A model generated the notes under the pieces. It saw only the letters and a list, made by a program, of their open reading frames with translations, ran no database searches and was not told where the DNA came from. The position numbers and the translations under genes were made by a program. A stretch of 64,000 bases of DNA from CAZUGH01 sp964619785. Lineage in GTDB: Bacteria; Bacillota; Clostridia; Lachnospirales; Lachnospiraceae. Below, piece after piece: positions 53,775 to 62,723 of this stretch (positions are counted from its first letter, which is position 1; the number at the start of each line of letters is the position of its first letter). Location of the stretch: positions 58,800 through 122,799 of the forward strand of contig CAZUGH010000001.1 in assembly GCA_964619785.1 (NCBI GenBank), in the 5' to 3' direction.

Positions 53775-54275
53775 ATGAAAAGATTAAAACAAGTTACAAC
53801 AATTCTTCTATGCTTATCACTTATTATGTTACCAGGTTATACAGGACAAATGGCAACCTACACCATTGGAGATGGAGATAATTTAATTGAGTCTAAGGAG
53901 GAATTTTTATCATTTTTAAATGGAGATAAGGTTAACCGTAATCCATCTGATTTTTACTTAGCTGCTGATATCGATTTAGGTGGTGCAACAATTACCCCAC
54001 TCAGACTGAATGATGCAATCTTTGACGGACAGAATCATACGATATCAAACTNNNNNNNNNNNNNNNNNNNNNNNNNNNNNNNNNNNNNNNNNNNNNNNNN
54101 NNNNNNNNNNNNNNNNNNNNNNNNNNNNNNNNNNNNNNNNNNNNNNNNNNNATTTGTTGGATACAATGCAAGTGGCGGTCGTATCCAATCAAGTAAAAAG
54201 AACAATTCACGTGTTATTGGTAAAAAGACTAAATTTGCTGGCAAGAATCGTGGTAAAATTAAAAGCAGTAAATAA
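53775..54275 (+). CDS. Secreted GLUG/beta-helix-like protein interrupted by assembly gap
   Basis: ATG 53775 follows AAAGGAG by seven bases and begins a signal peptide (RLKQVTTILLCLSLIMLPGY). The mature start YTIGDGDNLIESKEEF and FYLAADIDLGGATITPL...FDGQNHTISN are typical of GLUG or right-handed beta-helix surface proteins. A 100-N gap then intervenes. After it come VGYNASGGRIQ and a basic tail (VIGKKTKFAGKNRGKIKSSK). Whether both parts are in frame and how much is missing is unknown. A surface or wall role is inferred. Confidence 0.65.
   Translation: MKRLKQVTTILLCLSLIMLPGYTGQMATYTIGDGDNLIESKEEFLSFLNGDKVNRNPSDFYLAADIDLGGATITPLRLNDAIFDGQNHTISNXXXXXXXXXXXXXXXXXXXXXXXXXXXXXXXXXXFVGYNASGGRIQSSKKNNSRVIGKKTKFAGKNRGKIKSSK
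54052..54151. other. Assembly gap, 100 N
   Basis: Exactly 100 N, the conventional placeholder for a gap of unknown length. It lies within the repetitive secreted-protein gene, so a collapsed repeat is a likely cause. Confidence 0.99.
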
Positions 54276-54280
54276 AAACA

Positions 54281-54321
54281 GGTCTCGGAGAAAGATATTA
54301 TCTAACTCCGAGACCATTTTT
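54281..54321 (+). terminator. Terminator after the secreted-protein gene
   Basis: Ten-base perfect stem GGTCTCGGAG/CTCCGAGACC with a 15-base loop followed by ATTTTTAT. It lies between converging genes. Confidence 0.85.
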
Positions 54322-55483
54322 ATGCTTGTTGTCTTCTCATCTTCTTGATAATCAGCGCAATTCCAAAGAACGCAATCGCAAATACTATTTGTATTCCCAT
54401 ATTTTCAAAACATTTTTTGATATCATCTGCCTGTGTAACAGAAGTGTTCTTCATGATATCAATCGCTTTTGCATACCAATAAGTAGGAACAAAATGTGAG
54501 ATTTTCAAAATGCTTTTATTCATCATCTCAATTGGTACAAAGATTCCTCCCAAAAAGGCAAAAGCAAGCGAAAAAGTATTACCGATACCATTAATACCAT
54601 TTGCGGTTTTTACAATAAAGCTACACATATAGCCCAATGCTACAGATACAATGGTCATAATAAAAGAATTTAGAACTAACCATGGTAACTTTTCAAAGAA
54701 CAAATCAGAGTTTCGGTACAATATGACCGCTACCACATTGGTAAAAAACCAGATGCTAAAAGCAAAAGTCCCACATGCCAATCCCATCTCTGAATTGTAT
54801 CTCTTCTGTGTCAATCGTGATACATTAATTCTTCGACGTATCTCTACACGGTTAAACTGCGTTAAAATCAATCCAAGCCCTAGTATAACTATGATAACAA
54901 TAATATATGAGAAATATCGATAATAACTGATATAATCTGATACTGTATTTCCTAGTCCACCACTCTCTTGTTTCATAACGACTTTGGATTCCGATTTAAT
55001 CACATTATTTGTTTTCTCTATTGCCTGTTTTTCATTCATATTGTTCTTAAGATATGTCGAAAGTGTATTAATATACGTATTGACCTTCATATCCATAAAT
55101 GTACCTGTATATGAATTTGGCACTTTTGAATTAATCAACTCTGGAGTTTTATTTGCTAAGATATCTTTTTGAAAACCTTTTGGAATATACATCACATATT
55201 CTATATCACGATAAAAAATCATGTCTTGAAGCTTCTCTTTATCATCCGGCACGTCAACTAATTCGTTCTCCATATCTAGATAATTAGTTAGTGCCTGCGA
55301 CATCTTCGTTCCATCCTGGTCCACAACACCAATCCTCAATTCCATTTCTGAGAATTGCGTCACATTACTTGAACTTCCCATCGTGGCAAAAATAATTGTC
55401 ATTGCCATGAATATCCCGATATATAATCCAATTGAAAACTTATTTTTTAAAATAATCTTATAAAAGCATTTAAAGACTAGCAT
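54320..55483 (-). CDS. ABC-2 type transporter permease
   Basis: 387 residues. One N-terminal membrane helix, a large extracytoplasmic domain (about 45-190), then five helices: the layout of ABC-2/YhgE-type export permeases. MELRIGVVDQDGTKMSQALT opens the external domain. It overlaps the preceding permease gene by 14 bases and forms an exporter with it and the ATPase at 56644. The substrate is unknown; linkage to a two-component system suggests a drug, peptide or envelope-stress role. Confidence 0.9.
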   Translation of the reverse strand: MLVFKCFYKIILKNKFSIGLYIGIFMAMTIIFATMGSSSNVTQFSEMELRIGVVDQDGTKMSQALTNYLDMENELVDVPDDKEKLQDMIFYRDIEYVMYIPKGFQKDILANKTPELINSKVPNSYTGTFMDMKVNTYINTLSTYLKNNMNEKQAIEKTNNVIKSESKVVMKQESGGLGNTVSDYISYYRYFSYIIVIIVILGLGLILTQFNRVEIRRRINVSRLTQKRYNSEMGLACGTFAFSIWFFTNVVAVILYRNSDLFFEKLPWLVLNSFIMTIVSVALGYMCSFIVKTANGINGIGNTFSLAFAFLGGIFVPIEMMNKSILKISHFVPTYWYAKAIDIMKNTSVTQADDIKKCFENMGIQIVFAIAFFGIALIIKKMRRQQA

Positions 55484-56633
55484 ATCTTCGCCTCCTCATC
55501 ATAAGAATCGTTGCCCCAAAGAATATCACAGCAATCACTGCCATGCTTGCTAAGCAAGTATAATATTTGTTTAACGTCGTATAAATATTTAAGCTGTATA
55601 AACTATTAACAAGCAGCATACAAGGATTGATTCGATTAATGATTGGACATGTTTTTTCAATCATATAAGGTAAATCTGCGACCATCAATCCACTTAGGAA
55701 ACACAATCCCATTGATATAGCTAAGACAGCTGCTTCTCTACCAGTCTTCTTAGCAGGTACCACCATGCAGATAAATGTTCCCATTGCAATTCCAATTAAA
55801 GAACCGAATGCACATGCTAACATAATCAATCCCATTTGATCACCAAAATCAAGTTTGAGAACATTCTTTAGATAAATAATAACAATAAACACTTCCGTGA
55901 GATGTATGATATAACTTCCCAAAACATCCGAAACTACCTGCATTAATTTACTCGCTGGCGCAAAATTTCTTCTAGCTCCAAGAAGTGTCATATTACCTTC
56001 TAATTCATTCACAATATCTGCGCCCATAAGTGAACCATAAATACAAACCATCGCAATCAATGCATAAAAATATACAACCATGCTATCCGATTTTCCCGAG
56101 CCCAAGGTAACTTCTTTCGTATACTCTGTTCCATTTGATATTTGTTCAATCACATTACGCAATGCAGACTGGTTTGTTGCCATCGTCGGATCTGCTGCAA
56201 TCAAATCCGCAATTACCGTTTTCAATCGTTTATATTGGTCGACAACTTGTTTCATTATATTTTGCTGAATGTCAGAACCTCCTACTACTAACTCGATTTC
56301 TTTACCAGCTCGATAATAACCTTTTATTTTTTCCTGATTGAGAAGTACACTCGCCTCCTCTTCTGTAACATTTTTAGTAATAAACATTGCATTTTCCGAA
56401 TCACCCGATAATTCATTTATAACACGTACAAAATCTGCATCGGTATCAACTTCACCCTGTTCAACAATGGCAATTGGTATTTCTTTCATCACTTCATTGT
56501 CTTCCATCACATTACCGAAGCCAAAATAAAACATCGTTCCTAGTAAAACTGGGAAACACAACGTCCAAAACAATGTATCTTTTTTATGAATAAGTCTCTT
56601 GATCTGATAAAATGTCAGTCGAAAAAACATCAT
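55470..56633 (-). CDS. ABC-2 type transporter permease
   Basis: 387 residues, same length and layout as its partner downstream: an N-terminal helix, external domain (PIAIVEQGEVDTDADFVRV), then five C-terminal helices with FICMVVPAKKTGREAA near the coupling loop. AGGGGG lies upstream. The two permeases probably form a heterodimer with the ATPase. The 14-base overlap with the next permease indicates translational coupling. Confidence 0.9.
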   Translation of the reverse strand: MMFFRLTFYQIKRLIHKKDTLFWTLCFPVLLGTMFYFGFGNVMEDNEVMKEIPIAIVEQGEVDTDADFVRVINELSGDSENAMFITKNVTEEEASVLLNQEKIKGYYRAGKEIELVVGGSDIQQNIMKQVVDQYKRLKTVIADLIAADPTMATNQSALRNVIEQISNGTEYTKEVTLGSGKSDSMVVYFYALIAMVCIYGSLMGADIVNELEGNMTLLGARRNFAPASKLMQVVSDVLGSYIIHLTEVFIVIIYLKNVLKLDFGDQMGLIMLACAFGSLIGIAMGTFICMVVPAKKTGREAAVLAISMGLCFLSGLMVADLPYMIEKTCPIINRINPCMLLVNSLYSLNIYTTLNKYYTCLASMAVIAVIFFGATILMMRRRRYASL

Positions 56634-56643
56634 TACTTTCCCC

Positions 56644-57576
56644 CTAATCTCTCAATTCTGTCCCTGTAATCTCAAGGAATACGTCATTTAATGTTGGTAG
56701 CTGAGAAAAAACATTGTCAAAACTAATATCATGTTCCTTTAACTTGTCTAAAATATGAATCAGATTATGTTTTCCTTTTGTACACTTCACGCTGAGAATA
56801 TTGTCACAATAATTTGCTTCAAATACATGTGGTAATGACTCAATCTCGCTAAGAACTTCGCCTGGCAAATCAAGAACATGGACGGTAATCATATCGCCGG
56901 TACGAATCATCGCTTTCAATTCATCTTTTGTTCCTGTAGCTAATGCTTTCCCATGATCCATAATGGTAATCTTGGTGCAAATCTGTTCCACTTCTTCCAT
57001 GTAATGGGATGTATAAATAATTGTCGCACCATCTTCATTTAATCTCTGTATCCCTTCAAGTATCTTATTACGACTCTGTGGATCTACAGCAACAGTAGGT
57101 TCATCCATGAAAATCAATTTCGGTTTATGTGCAATACCACAAGCAATATTTAATCGTCTGAGAAGTCCACCACTTAATTTTTTAGGATAGAAACTACGAA
57201 AATCTCCTAGACCCACAAAATCGATTGCATCTTCTACATATTGTCTCCGAAGGTCTTTCTCGCGAATATACAGACCACAAAAATAATCAATATTATCATA
57301 AACCGTTAACTCATCAAATACTGCAACATTTTGAAAAACAACCCCAATCTTTGATTTTAACTCATAGCTCGTTGGAGTCATCTTCTTATCAAAGATTCGT
57401 ATATCTCCCTTATCATAATTCAGCAGAGATAAAATACAGTTCATCGCTGTTGTTTTTCCAGAACCATTCGGTCCTAACAAGCCATAAACTTCTCCCTCTT
57501 GAATCTCTAAATTAAAATGATCAAGTGCTAATACATCCTTATACCTCTTAACTAAATTTGAAACATTAACAACCAT
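56644..57576 (-). CDS. ABC transporter ATP-binding protein
   Basis: About 310 residues. Walker A LLGPNGSGKTTAMN (about 36), Q-loop VVFQNVAVFDELTVYD, a signature LSGGLLRRLNIA (the usual Q after GG is L), Walker B LIFMDEPTVAVDPQ and switch His in YTSHYMEEVEQ. The C-terminal 80 residues are the extension common to drug/lantibiotic-type exporters. ATG 57576 follows AAAGGAAAGGG. It is first in the operon and divergent from the kinase gene. Confidence 0.95.
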   Translation of the reverse strand: MVVNVSNLVKRYKDVLALDHFNLEIQEGEVYGLLGPNGSGKTTAMNCILSLLNYDKGDIRIFDKKMTPTSYELKSKIGVVFQNVAVFDELTVYDNIDYFCGLYIREKDLRRQYVEDAIDFVGLGDFRSFYPKKLSGGLLRRLNIACGIAHKPKLIFMDEPTVAVDPQSRNKILEGIQRLNEDGATIIYTSHYMEEVEQICTKITIMDHGKALATGTKDELKAMIRTGDMITVHVLDLPGEVLSEIESLPHVFEANYCDNILSVKCTKGKHNLIHILDKLKEHDISFDNVFSQLPTLNDVFLEITGTELRD

Positions 57577-57606
57577 ATTTTCAACCCTTTCCTTTATGAT
57601 AGATTC

Positions 57607-57635
57607 ATTGTATCTAATGTGTCGCATATTTCCAA
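57607..57635 (-). promoter_or_regulatory. Candidate promoter of the ABC exporter operon
   Basis: On the minus strand TTGGAA (57630-57635), 17-base spacer and TACAAT (57607-57612). It points toward the ATPase gene starting at 57576. Confidence 0.5.
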
Positions 57636-57679
57636 GTGAAAAACGTCAATCTTTCAGATGACAAATGTAATCGAAAATT

Positions 57680-57708
57680 TAGACAAATTTATAATTATCT
57701 GATAAAAT
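57680..57708 (+). promoter_or_regulatory. Candidate promoter of the histidine kinase/regulator pair
   Basis: TAGACA (57680-57685), exact 17-base spacer, TAAAAT (57703-57708); five of six matches to consensus in each box. The 44 bases between this and the opposing promoter contain ATGACA-AA-TGTAAT, a possible shared operator for the regulator at 58827. Confidence 0.6.
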
Positions 57709-57744
57709 AGGCATATGGCCTTGTAATTGAAAGGGGGATTTCAG

Positions 57745-58824
57745 TTGCCAACCTATATTTTAGATAAATTTGTTCTTGTCTTTGCATCCTTAGGTGTTGC
57801 TATTTATGGTCAGGGAACAGAGGCACCTGTCGTAATCGGACTACTTATAACAATTAGTATTTATGCATTTGGCTTCTACTTTGACAAGGAAGAATTGACT
57901 TTAGGACTTTTCCTCTTTTATCTCATATTGTGCCTTTTCAATGGAACTTTTTGTTACTTTATTCCACTTATTTGCTACGATATGTTTGTCAGCCGATACC
58001 GCCAAGCTTTAGCTTTATTCTTAATTCCTTTTCTTTTACATATATCAGAAATTGATGTTATTACAGCATTACTTATCATCCTTGTTACCGTGTTAACATT
58101 ATTGATGAGTGTACGCAATGAAAAACTCAAGAGAACACAATTACAATTCAATCGATTTCGTGACGACAACCAGGAGTATAAGATAAAACTAGAAGCCATG
58201 AATGAAGAACTCATGGAAAAGCAAGATTACGAAGTACATATGGCCACTTTGCATGAACGAACTCGTATTGCCAGAGAAATTCATGATAATGTCGGTCATA
58301 TGCTCTCTCGCTCTATCTTACAAGTTGGTGCACTGATGGCGGTCACAAAGGATGAATATCAAAAATCATCACTAGCCGACTTAAAATCAACCCTAGACAA
58401 AGCGATGACAAGTATTCGAGAAAGTGTACATGACCTTCACAATGAATCTCTAGATCTCTACCAAGAAATTCAGAAATTAATACAAGCTATTCCGCAATAC
58501 AAAATTGATTTTGAATACAGTATCACAAAGGATTTGAATCGTAAATTTAAGTACTCCATATTAGCCATTATTAAAGAGGCTCTTGCTAATATCACGAAAC
58601 ACTCGAACGCTACAATGATTACGATTGCGCTTGTTGAACATCCCGCACTATATCAAGTATTAATTCGAGATAACGGTCGTGACATTGCACCGATTGCAGA
58701 TACTGGTATTGGAATGCATAACATGCAAGACCGTGTTGATAACATGAACGGAACTCTAAATATATCAACTAAGGATGGTTTCCGTATTTTTATATCAATT
58801 CCAAAAGAAAAGGAGAAAATGTAA
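57745..58824 (+). CDS. Sensor histidine kinase, NarL-partner (HisKA_3) type
   Basis: About 359 residues from TTG 57745, seven bases after AAAGGGGG. About five membrane segments (about 5-120) with almost no external loop suggest sensing within the membrane, as in LiaS/BceS-like kinases. A coiled coil follows, then HisKA_3 with RIAREIHDNVGHMLSRS (His about residue 177) and a HATPase domain with NITKHSNATMI and DTGIGMHNMQDRV. The response regulator starts two bases after its stop. Confidence 0.93.
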   Translation: MPTYILDKFVLVFASLGVAIYGQGTEAPVVIGLLITISIYAFGFYFDKEELTLGLFLFYLILCLFNGTFCYFIPLICYDMFVSRYRQALALFLIPFLLHISEIDVITALLIILVTVLTLLMSVRNEKLKRTQLQFNRFRDDNQEYKIKLEAMNEELMEKQDYEVHMATLHERTRIAREIHDNVGHMLSRSILQVGALMAVTKDEYQKSSLADLKSTLDKAMTSIRESVHDLHNESLDLYQEIQKLIQAIPQYKIDFEYSITKDLNRKFKYSILAIIKEALANITKHSNATMITIALVEHPALYQVLIRDNGRDIAPIADTGIGMHNMQDRVDNMNGTLNISTKDGFRIFISIPKEKEKM

Positions 58825-58826
58825 AA

Positions 58827-59453
58827 ATGAATATAATTGTTGTAGATGACGATCATTTAGTCAGTACTTCACTCAAAACCATCATCGAATCAAATGATGG
58901 ATATCACGTATTAGGAATAGGTAGCGATGGTCACGAGGGAATCAAACTCTATGATGAGTTAAAACCCGATGTTATGCTTCTCGACATCAGAATGGAAAAT
59001 ATGAACGGGCTTGAAGCAGCAAGAGAAATTCTAAACCGTCATCCGGATGCTCGTATTCTTTTTCTAACAACCTTTCAAGATGACGATTATATTGTCAAAG
59101 CATTACACCTTGGCGTGAAAGGATACCTTCTAAAACAAGATTTCGAGAGCATTATACCCGCATTAGAGGCCGTCTATAGTGGCCAAACCGTATTTGGATG
59201 TGAAATCATCTCGAAGATTCCTACACTTCTTCAAAGTACGGAAGAAGAGAAATTTGAAGATAGTTTATTATCAGATAAAGAACTTGAGATTGTGGAACAG
59301 ATTGCTTCTGGACTCAGTAACCGTGAGATTGCAGAAACACTTTTCCTTAGCGAAGGAACGGTACGTAATTACCTAAGCAAGATTCTAGAAAAATTAGAGT
59401 TGCGTGACCGAACACAGCTTGCAATCTATTATTATAAAAAGATACAAGGATAA
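58827..59453 (+). CDS. NarL/LuxR-family response regulator
   Basis: 208 residues. Receiver domain with DDDH acidic pocket and phospho-Asp in VMLLDIRMENMNG (about 51), Thr and Lys in LFLTTF and GVKGYLLK. A C-terminal LuxR helix-turn-helix (about 145-205) contains IASGLSNREIAETLFLSEGT. Its likely target is the divergent exporter operon. A terminator follows. Confidence 0.96.
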   Translation: MNIIVVDDDHLVSTSLKTIIESNDGYHVLGIGSDGHEGIKLYDELKPDVMLLDIRMENMNGLEAAREILNRHPDARILFLTTFQDDDYIVKALHLGVKGYLLKQDFESIIPALEAVYSGQTVFGCEIISKIPTLLQSTEEEKFEDSLLSDKELEIVEQIASGLSNREIAETLFLSEGTVRNYLSKILEKLELRDRTQLAIYYYKKIQG

Positions 59454-59465
59454 TATGTTCCATCA

Positions 59466-59511
59466 AAAAAGCTCTCAGCTGCTAGATTACCTCTAACACT
59501 GAGAGCTTTTA
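59466..59511. terminator. Bidirectional terminator between the regulator gene and carB
   Basis: AAAAGCTCTCAG pairs with CTGAGAGCTTTT around a 20-base loop, with T-runs both ways. It serves the regulator (plus) and the end of carB (minus). Confidence 0.85.
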
Positions 59512-59519
59512 AATTTACC

Positions 59520-62500
59520 TTAAATTGTTGCAATATCAACTAATGTAAAGTTATTGCGATCCACTGATTCTAGACTTGTCAACAATGCATTCGCTGTATC
59601 CATTGATGTCAGGCAAGTAACACCTGTCTCAATAGAAGTACGACGAATCAAGAAACCATCTTTCGAATGTTCGCCCTGCTTTGGAATATCAATAACCAAA
59701 TCAATCTCATGACCTAACAAAAGATCCATTAATGTTGGAGCTTCCTGTTCAATCTTGTTGACTCCGGTTACCTCTACTCCATTTTCGTTTAAGAACTTAG
59801 CAGTTCCTCTGGTTGCATAAATCTCATAGCCAAGTGCCTTGAAGCGCTTTGCAACACTGATGGATTCCTGCTTATCCTGATCCTTAACCGTTAAAATCAT
59901 TTTCTTGTATTTAGGAAGATTGATTCCAGCGCCTAAGAAAGCCTTACACAGTGCTTCATTGAAGTTATGGGAGATACCTAAGCACTCACCGGTTGACTTC
60001 ATCTCAGGTCCTAAGCTAATCTCTGCACCACGTAATTTTTCAAAGGAAAATACAGGCATCTTAATAGCAATATAATCAGATTTCTTAGCTAGACCAGGTT
60101 CGTAACCCAAATCCTTAATCTTAGCACCAAGGATAACCTGAGAAGCAAGATCGACAATCGGAATTCCTGTTACCTTACTAATATATGGAACCGTACGGCT
60201 TGAACGAGGATTTACTTCGATTACATACACCTCTTCATTAAATACAATAAACTGAATATTGATTAATCCAATAACATGAAGAGAACGTGCCAACTTCTTG
60301 GTATAATCCACTAATACATCCTGCATTTTTTGAGATACATTTTGACTTGGATATACACTGATACTATCTCCAGAATGGATACCTGCACGTTCAACATGCT
60401 CCATAATACCTGGAATCAATACATCTTCACCATCACATACTGCATCTACTTCTACTTCTTTACCCATAAGGTATTTATCAACAAGAATTGGATGTTCCTG
60501 CACATGACGGTTAATAATCGACATGAACTCTTTGATATCATCGTCATTGATTGCAATCTGCATGCCCTGTCCACCTAATACATAGGATGGACGAACCAAA
60601 ACAGGATAGCCAAGTTCATTTGCTGCCTTCAATGCTTCTTCTGTCGTAAATACAGTCTTACCAGCTGGGCGAGGAATCTTACATTCTTCAAGAATTTCGT
60701 CAAATAACTCACGGTCCTCGGCAGCATCTACATTTTCAGCACTCGTACCTAGAATTGGCACACCCATTTTCAACAACGACTCTGTTAACTTGATTGCCGT
60801 CTGTCCACCAAATTGTACAACAGCACCATCTGGCTTCTCAATATCTACGATATTTTCCACATCTTCTGGTGTTAATGGTTCGAAATAAAGTTTATCTGCC
60901 ACATCAAAGTCGGTACTTACTGTCTCTGGATTATTATTTACAATAATGGTCTCAAAGCCTGCTTTTGCCAAGGCCCATACACTGTGAACTGAACAGAAAT
61001 CAAACTCAATTCCCTGACCAATTCGAATTGGTCCTGAGCCAAGAACCATAACCTTTTTCTTCTTGCTCTCAGCTTTCACTTCACATTCACTATCGTTACC
61101 AAAGCAACTATAGTAATATGGTGTTGCAGCTTCAAATTCGGCAGCACAGGTATCTACGATTTTAAATGTTGCATGAATATCTAACTTGTCGCGAAGCTCT
61201 TTCACTTCACGTTCTGTCATATTCATATACTCACCAATGAGTTTATCTGGGAACTCAAGACGTTTTGCTTCCATCAACAAATCGTGGTCAAGTTCTTTTG
61301 CAGCTTTCAACTTCTGCTCCATCTCGACTAGAATTGCAATCTTATCAATAAACCACTCATCGATTTTAGTAACATCATGAATTTCTTTATAAGTTGCACC
61401 CTTGCGAAGAAGTTCTGCAATAATAAAGATTCTTCGATCATCAACAATCTCAATTCGCTCTAAGAGTTCTTCTTTCGAGCGAGACTCATAACGATGAATA
61501 TCTAAGCTATCAATATGCTGTTCCAAGGAACGCAGCGCCTTCATCAATGCACCCTCAAAGTTGGTACAAATACTCATAACCTCACCAGTTGCTTTCATCT
61601 GAGTAGTTAGAGTACGTTTCGCCTTGATAAATTTATCAAATGGCAGACGAGGAATCTTGACAACACAATAATCAAGTGTTGGTTCAAAACTTGCATAAGT
61701 CTTATGAGTAATTGCATTTTTGATTTCATCTAAAGTATAACCAAGAGCAATCTTAGCTGCTACCTTAGCAATTGGATAACCAGTTGCTTTACTAGCCAAA
61801 GCAGATGAACGACTAACACGAGGATTTACTTCGATAACACAATACTCAAAGGTTTCTGGATGAAGTGCATATTGCACATTACATCCACCAGTAATATTTA
61901 ATTCGGTAATAATATTTAATGCAGATGTTCGAAGCATCTGATATTCTTTATCAGCAAGCGTCTGAGATGGGGCTACTACAATACTATCTCCTGTATGTAC
62001 ACCAACAGGGTCAATATTTTCCATGTTACAAACCGTAATGCAGTTACCCTTGCTATCACGCATTACTTCATACTCAATTTCCTTCCAGCCTGCAATACAG
62101 CGTTCAATCAAACACTGACCAACACGACTTAAACGAAGACCATTTTCACATATATCGGATAATTCTTCTTCATTATGAGCAATACCACCGCCGCTACCAC
62201 CTAATGTGTAAGCTGGACGTATTACAACAGGATATCCAGTTGTATTCGTAAATGCAATTGCTGCCTCTACTGTTTCAACAACTTCACTTGGAGCGATTGG
62301 CTCACCAATCTTCTCCATGGTATTTTTAAATTCCAGACGATCTTCCGCTTTCTTAATCGTAAGAGATGTTGTACCAATCAATCTAGTATTTGTCTCTTTT
62401 AAAAATCCAGACTCCTCTAGCTCCATAGCGATGTTCAATGCGGCCTGTCCACCAAGTGTAGGAAGCAGACTGTCTGGTTTTTCCTTGCGAATCAACTGTT

Positions 62501-62723
62501 TCACAACATCGGGTGTCAATGGCTCGATATATACACGGTCGGCAATATTTTTATCTGTCATAATTGTCGCTGGATTCGAGTTAATTAAGACAACTTCAAG
62601 ACCTTCTTCTTTTAACGAACGACACGCCTGTGTACCAGCATAGTCAAACTCAGCCGCCTGTCCAATAACGATAGGACCAGAACCAATTACTAAAACTTTC
62701 TTAATATCATCCAACTTAGGCAT
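59520..62723 (-). CDS. carB: Carbamoyl phosphate synthase large subunit
   Basis: 1067 residues, full length. Two homologous ATP-grasp synthetase halves begin VIGSGPIVIGQAAEFDYAG (about 12) and VLGSGPIRIGQGIEFDFC (about 560). The C-terminal MGS-like allosteric domain (about 935-1067) binds UMP/ornithine-type effectors. With CarA it makes carbamoyl phosphate for pyrimidine and arginine synthesis. Its ATG overlaps the carA stop by one base (TAATG). Confidence 0.98.
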   Translation of the reverse strand: MPKLDDIKKVLVIGSGPIVIGQAAEFDYAGTQACRSLKEEGLEVVLINSNPATIMTDKNIADRVYIEPLTPDVVKQLIRKEKPDSLLPTLGGQAALNIAMELEESGFLKETNTRLIGTTSLTIKKAEDRLEFKNTMEKIGEPIAPSEVVETVEAAIAFTNTTGYPVVIRPAYTLGGSGGGIAHNEEELSDICENGLRLSRVGQCLIERCIAGWKEIEYEVMRDSKGNCITVCNMENIDPVGVHTGDSIVVAPSQTLADKEYQMLRTSALNIITELNITGGCNVQYALHPETFEYCVIEVNPRVSRSSALASKATGYPIAKVAAKIALGYTLDEIKNAITHKTYASFEPTLDYCVVKIPRLPFDKFIKAKRTLTTQMKATGEVMSICTNFEGALMKALRSLEQHIDSLDIHRYESRSKEELLERIEIVDDRRIFIIAELLRKGATYKEIHDVTKIDEWFIDKIAILVEMEQKLKAAKELDHDLLMEAKRLEFPDKLIGEYMNMTEREVKELRDKLDIHATFKIVDTCAAEFEAATPYYYSCFGNDSECEVKAESKKKKVMVLGSGPIRIGQGIEFDFCSVHSVWALAKAGFETIIVNNNPETVSTDFDVADKLYFEPLTPEDVENIVDIEKPDGAVVQFGGQTAIKLTESLLKMGVPILGTSAENVDAAEDRELFDEILEECKIPRPAGKTVFTTEEALKAANELGYPVLVRPSYVLGGQGMQIAINDDDIKEFMSIINRHVQEHPILVDKYLMGKEVEVDAVCDGEDVLIPGIMEHVERAGIHSGDSISVYPSQNVSQKMQDVLVDYTKKLARSLHVIGLINIQFIVFNEEVYVIEVNPRSSRTVPYISKVTGIPIVDLASQVILGAKIKDLGYEPGLAKKSDYIAIKMPVFSFEKLRGAEISLGPEMKSTGECLGISHNFNEALCKAFLGAGINLPKYKKMILTVKDQDKQESISVAKRFKALGYEIYATRGTAKFLNENGVEVTGVNKIEQEAPTLMDLLLGHEIDLVIDIPKQGEHSKDGFLIRRTSIETGVTCLTSMDTANALLTSLESVDRNNFTLVDIATI

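Noticed and set aside
54001..54348. Open frames crossing the N run in several phases
   Set aside because: They exist only because N carries no stop codons.
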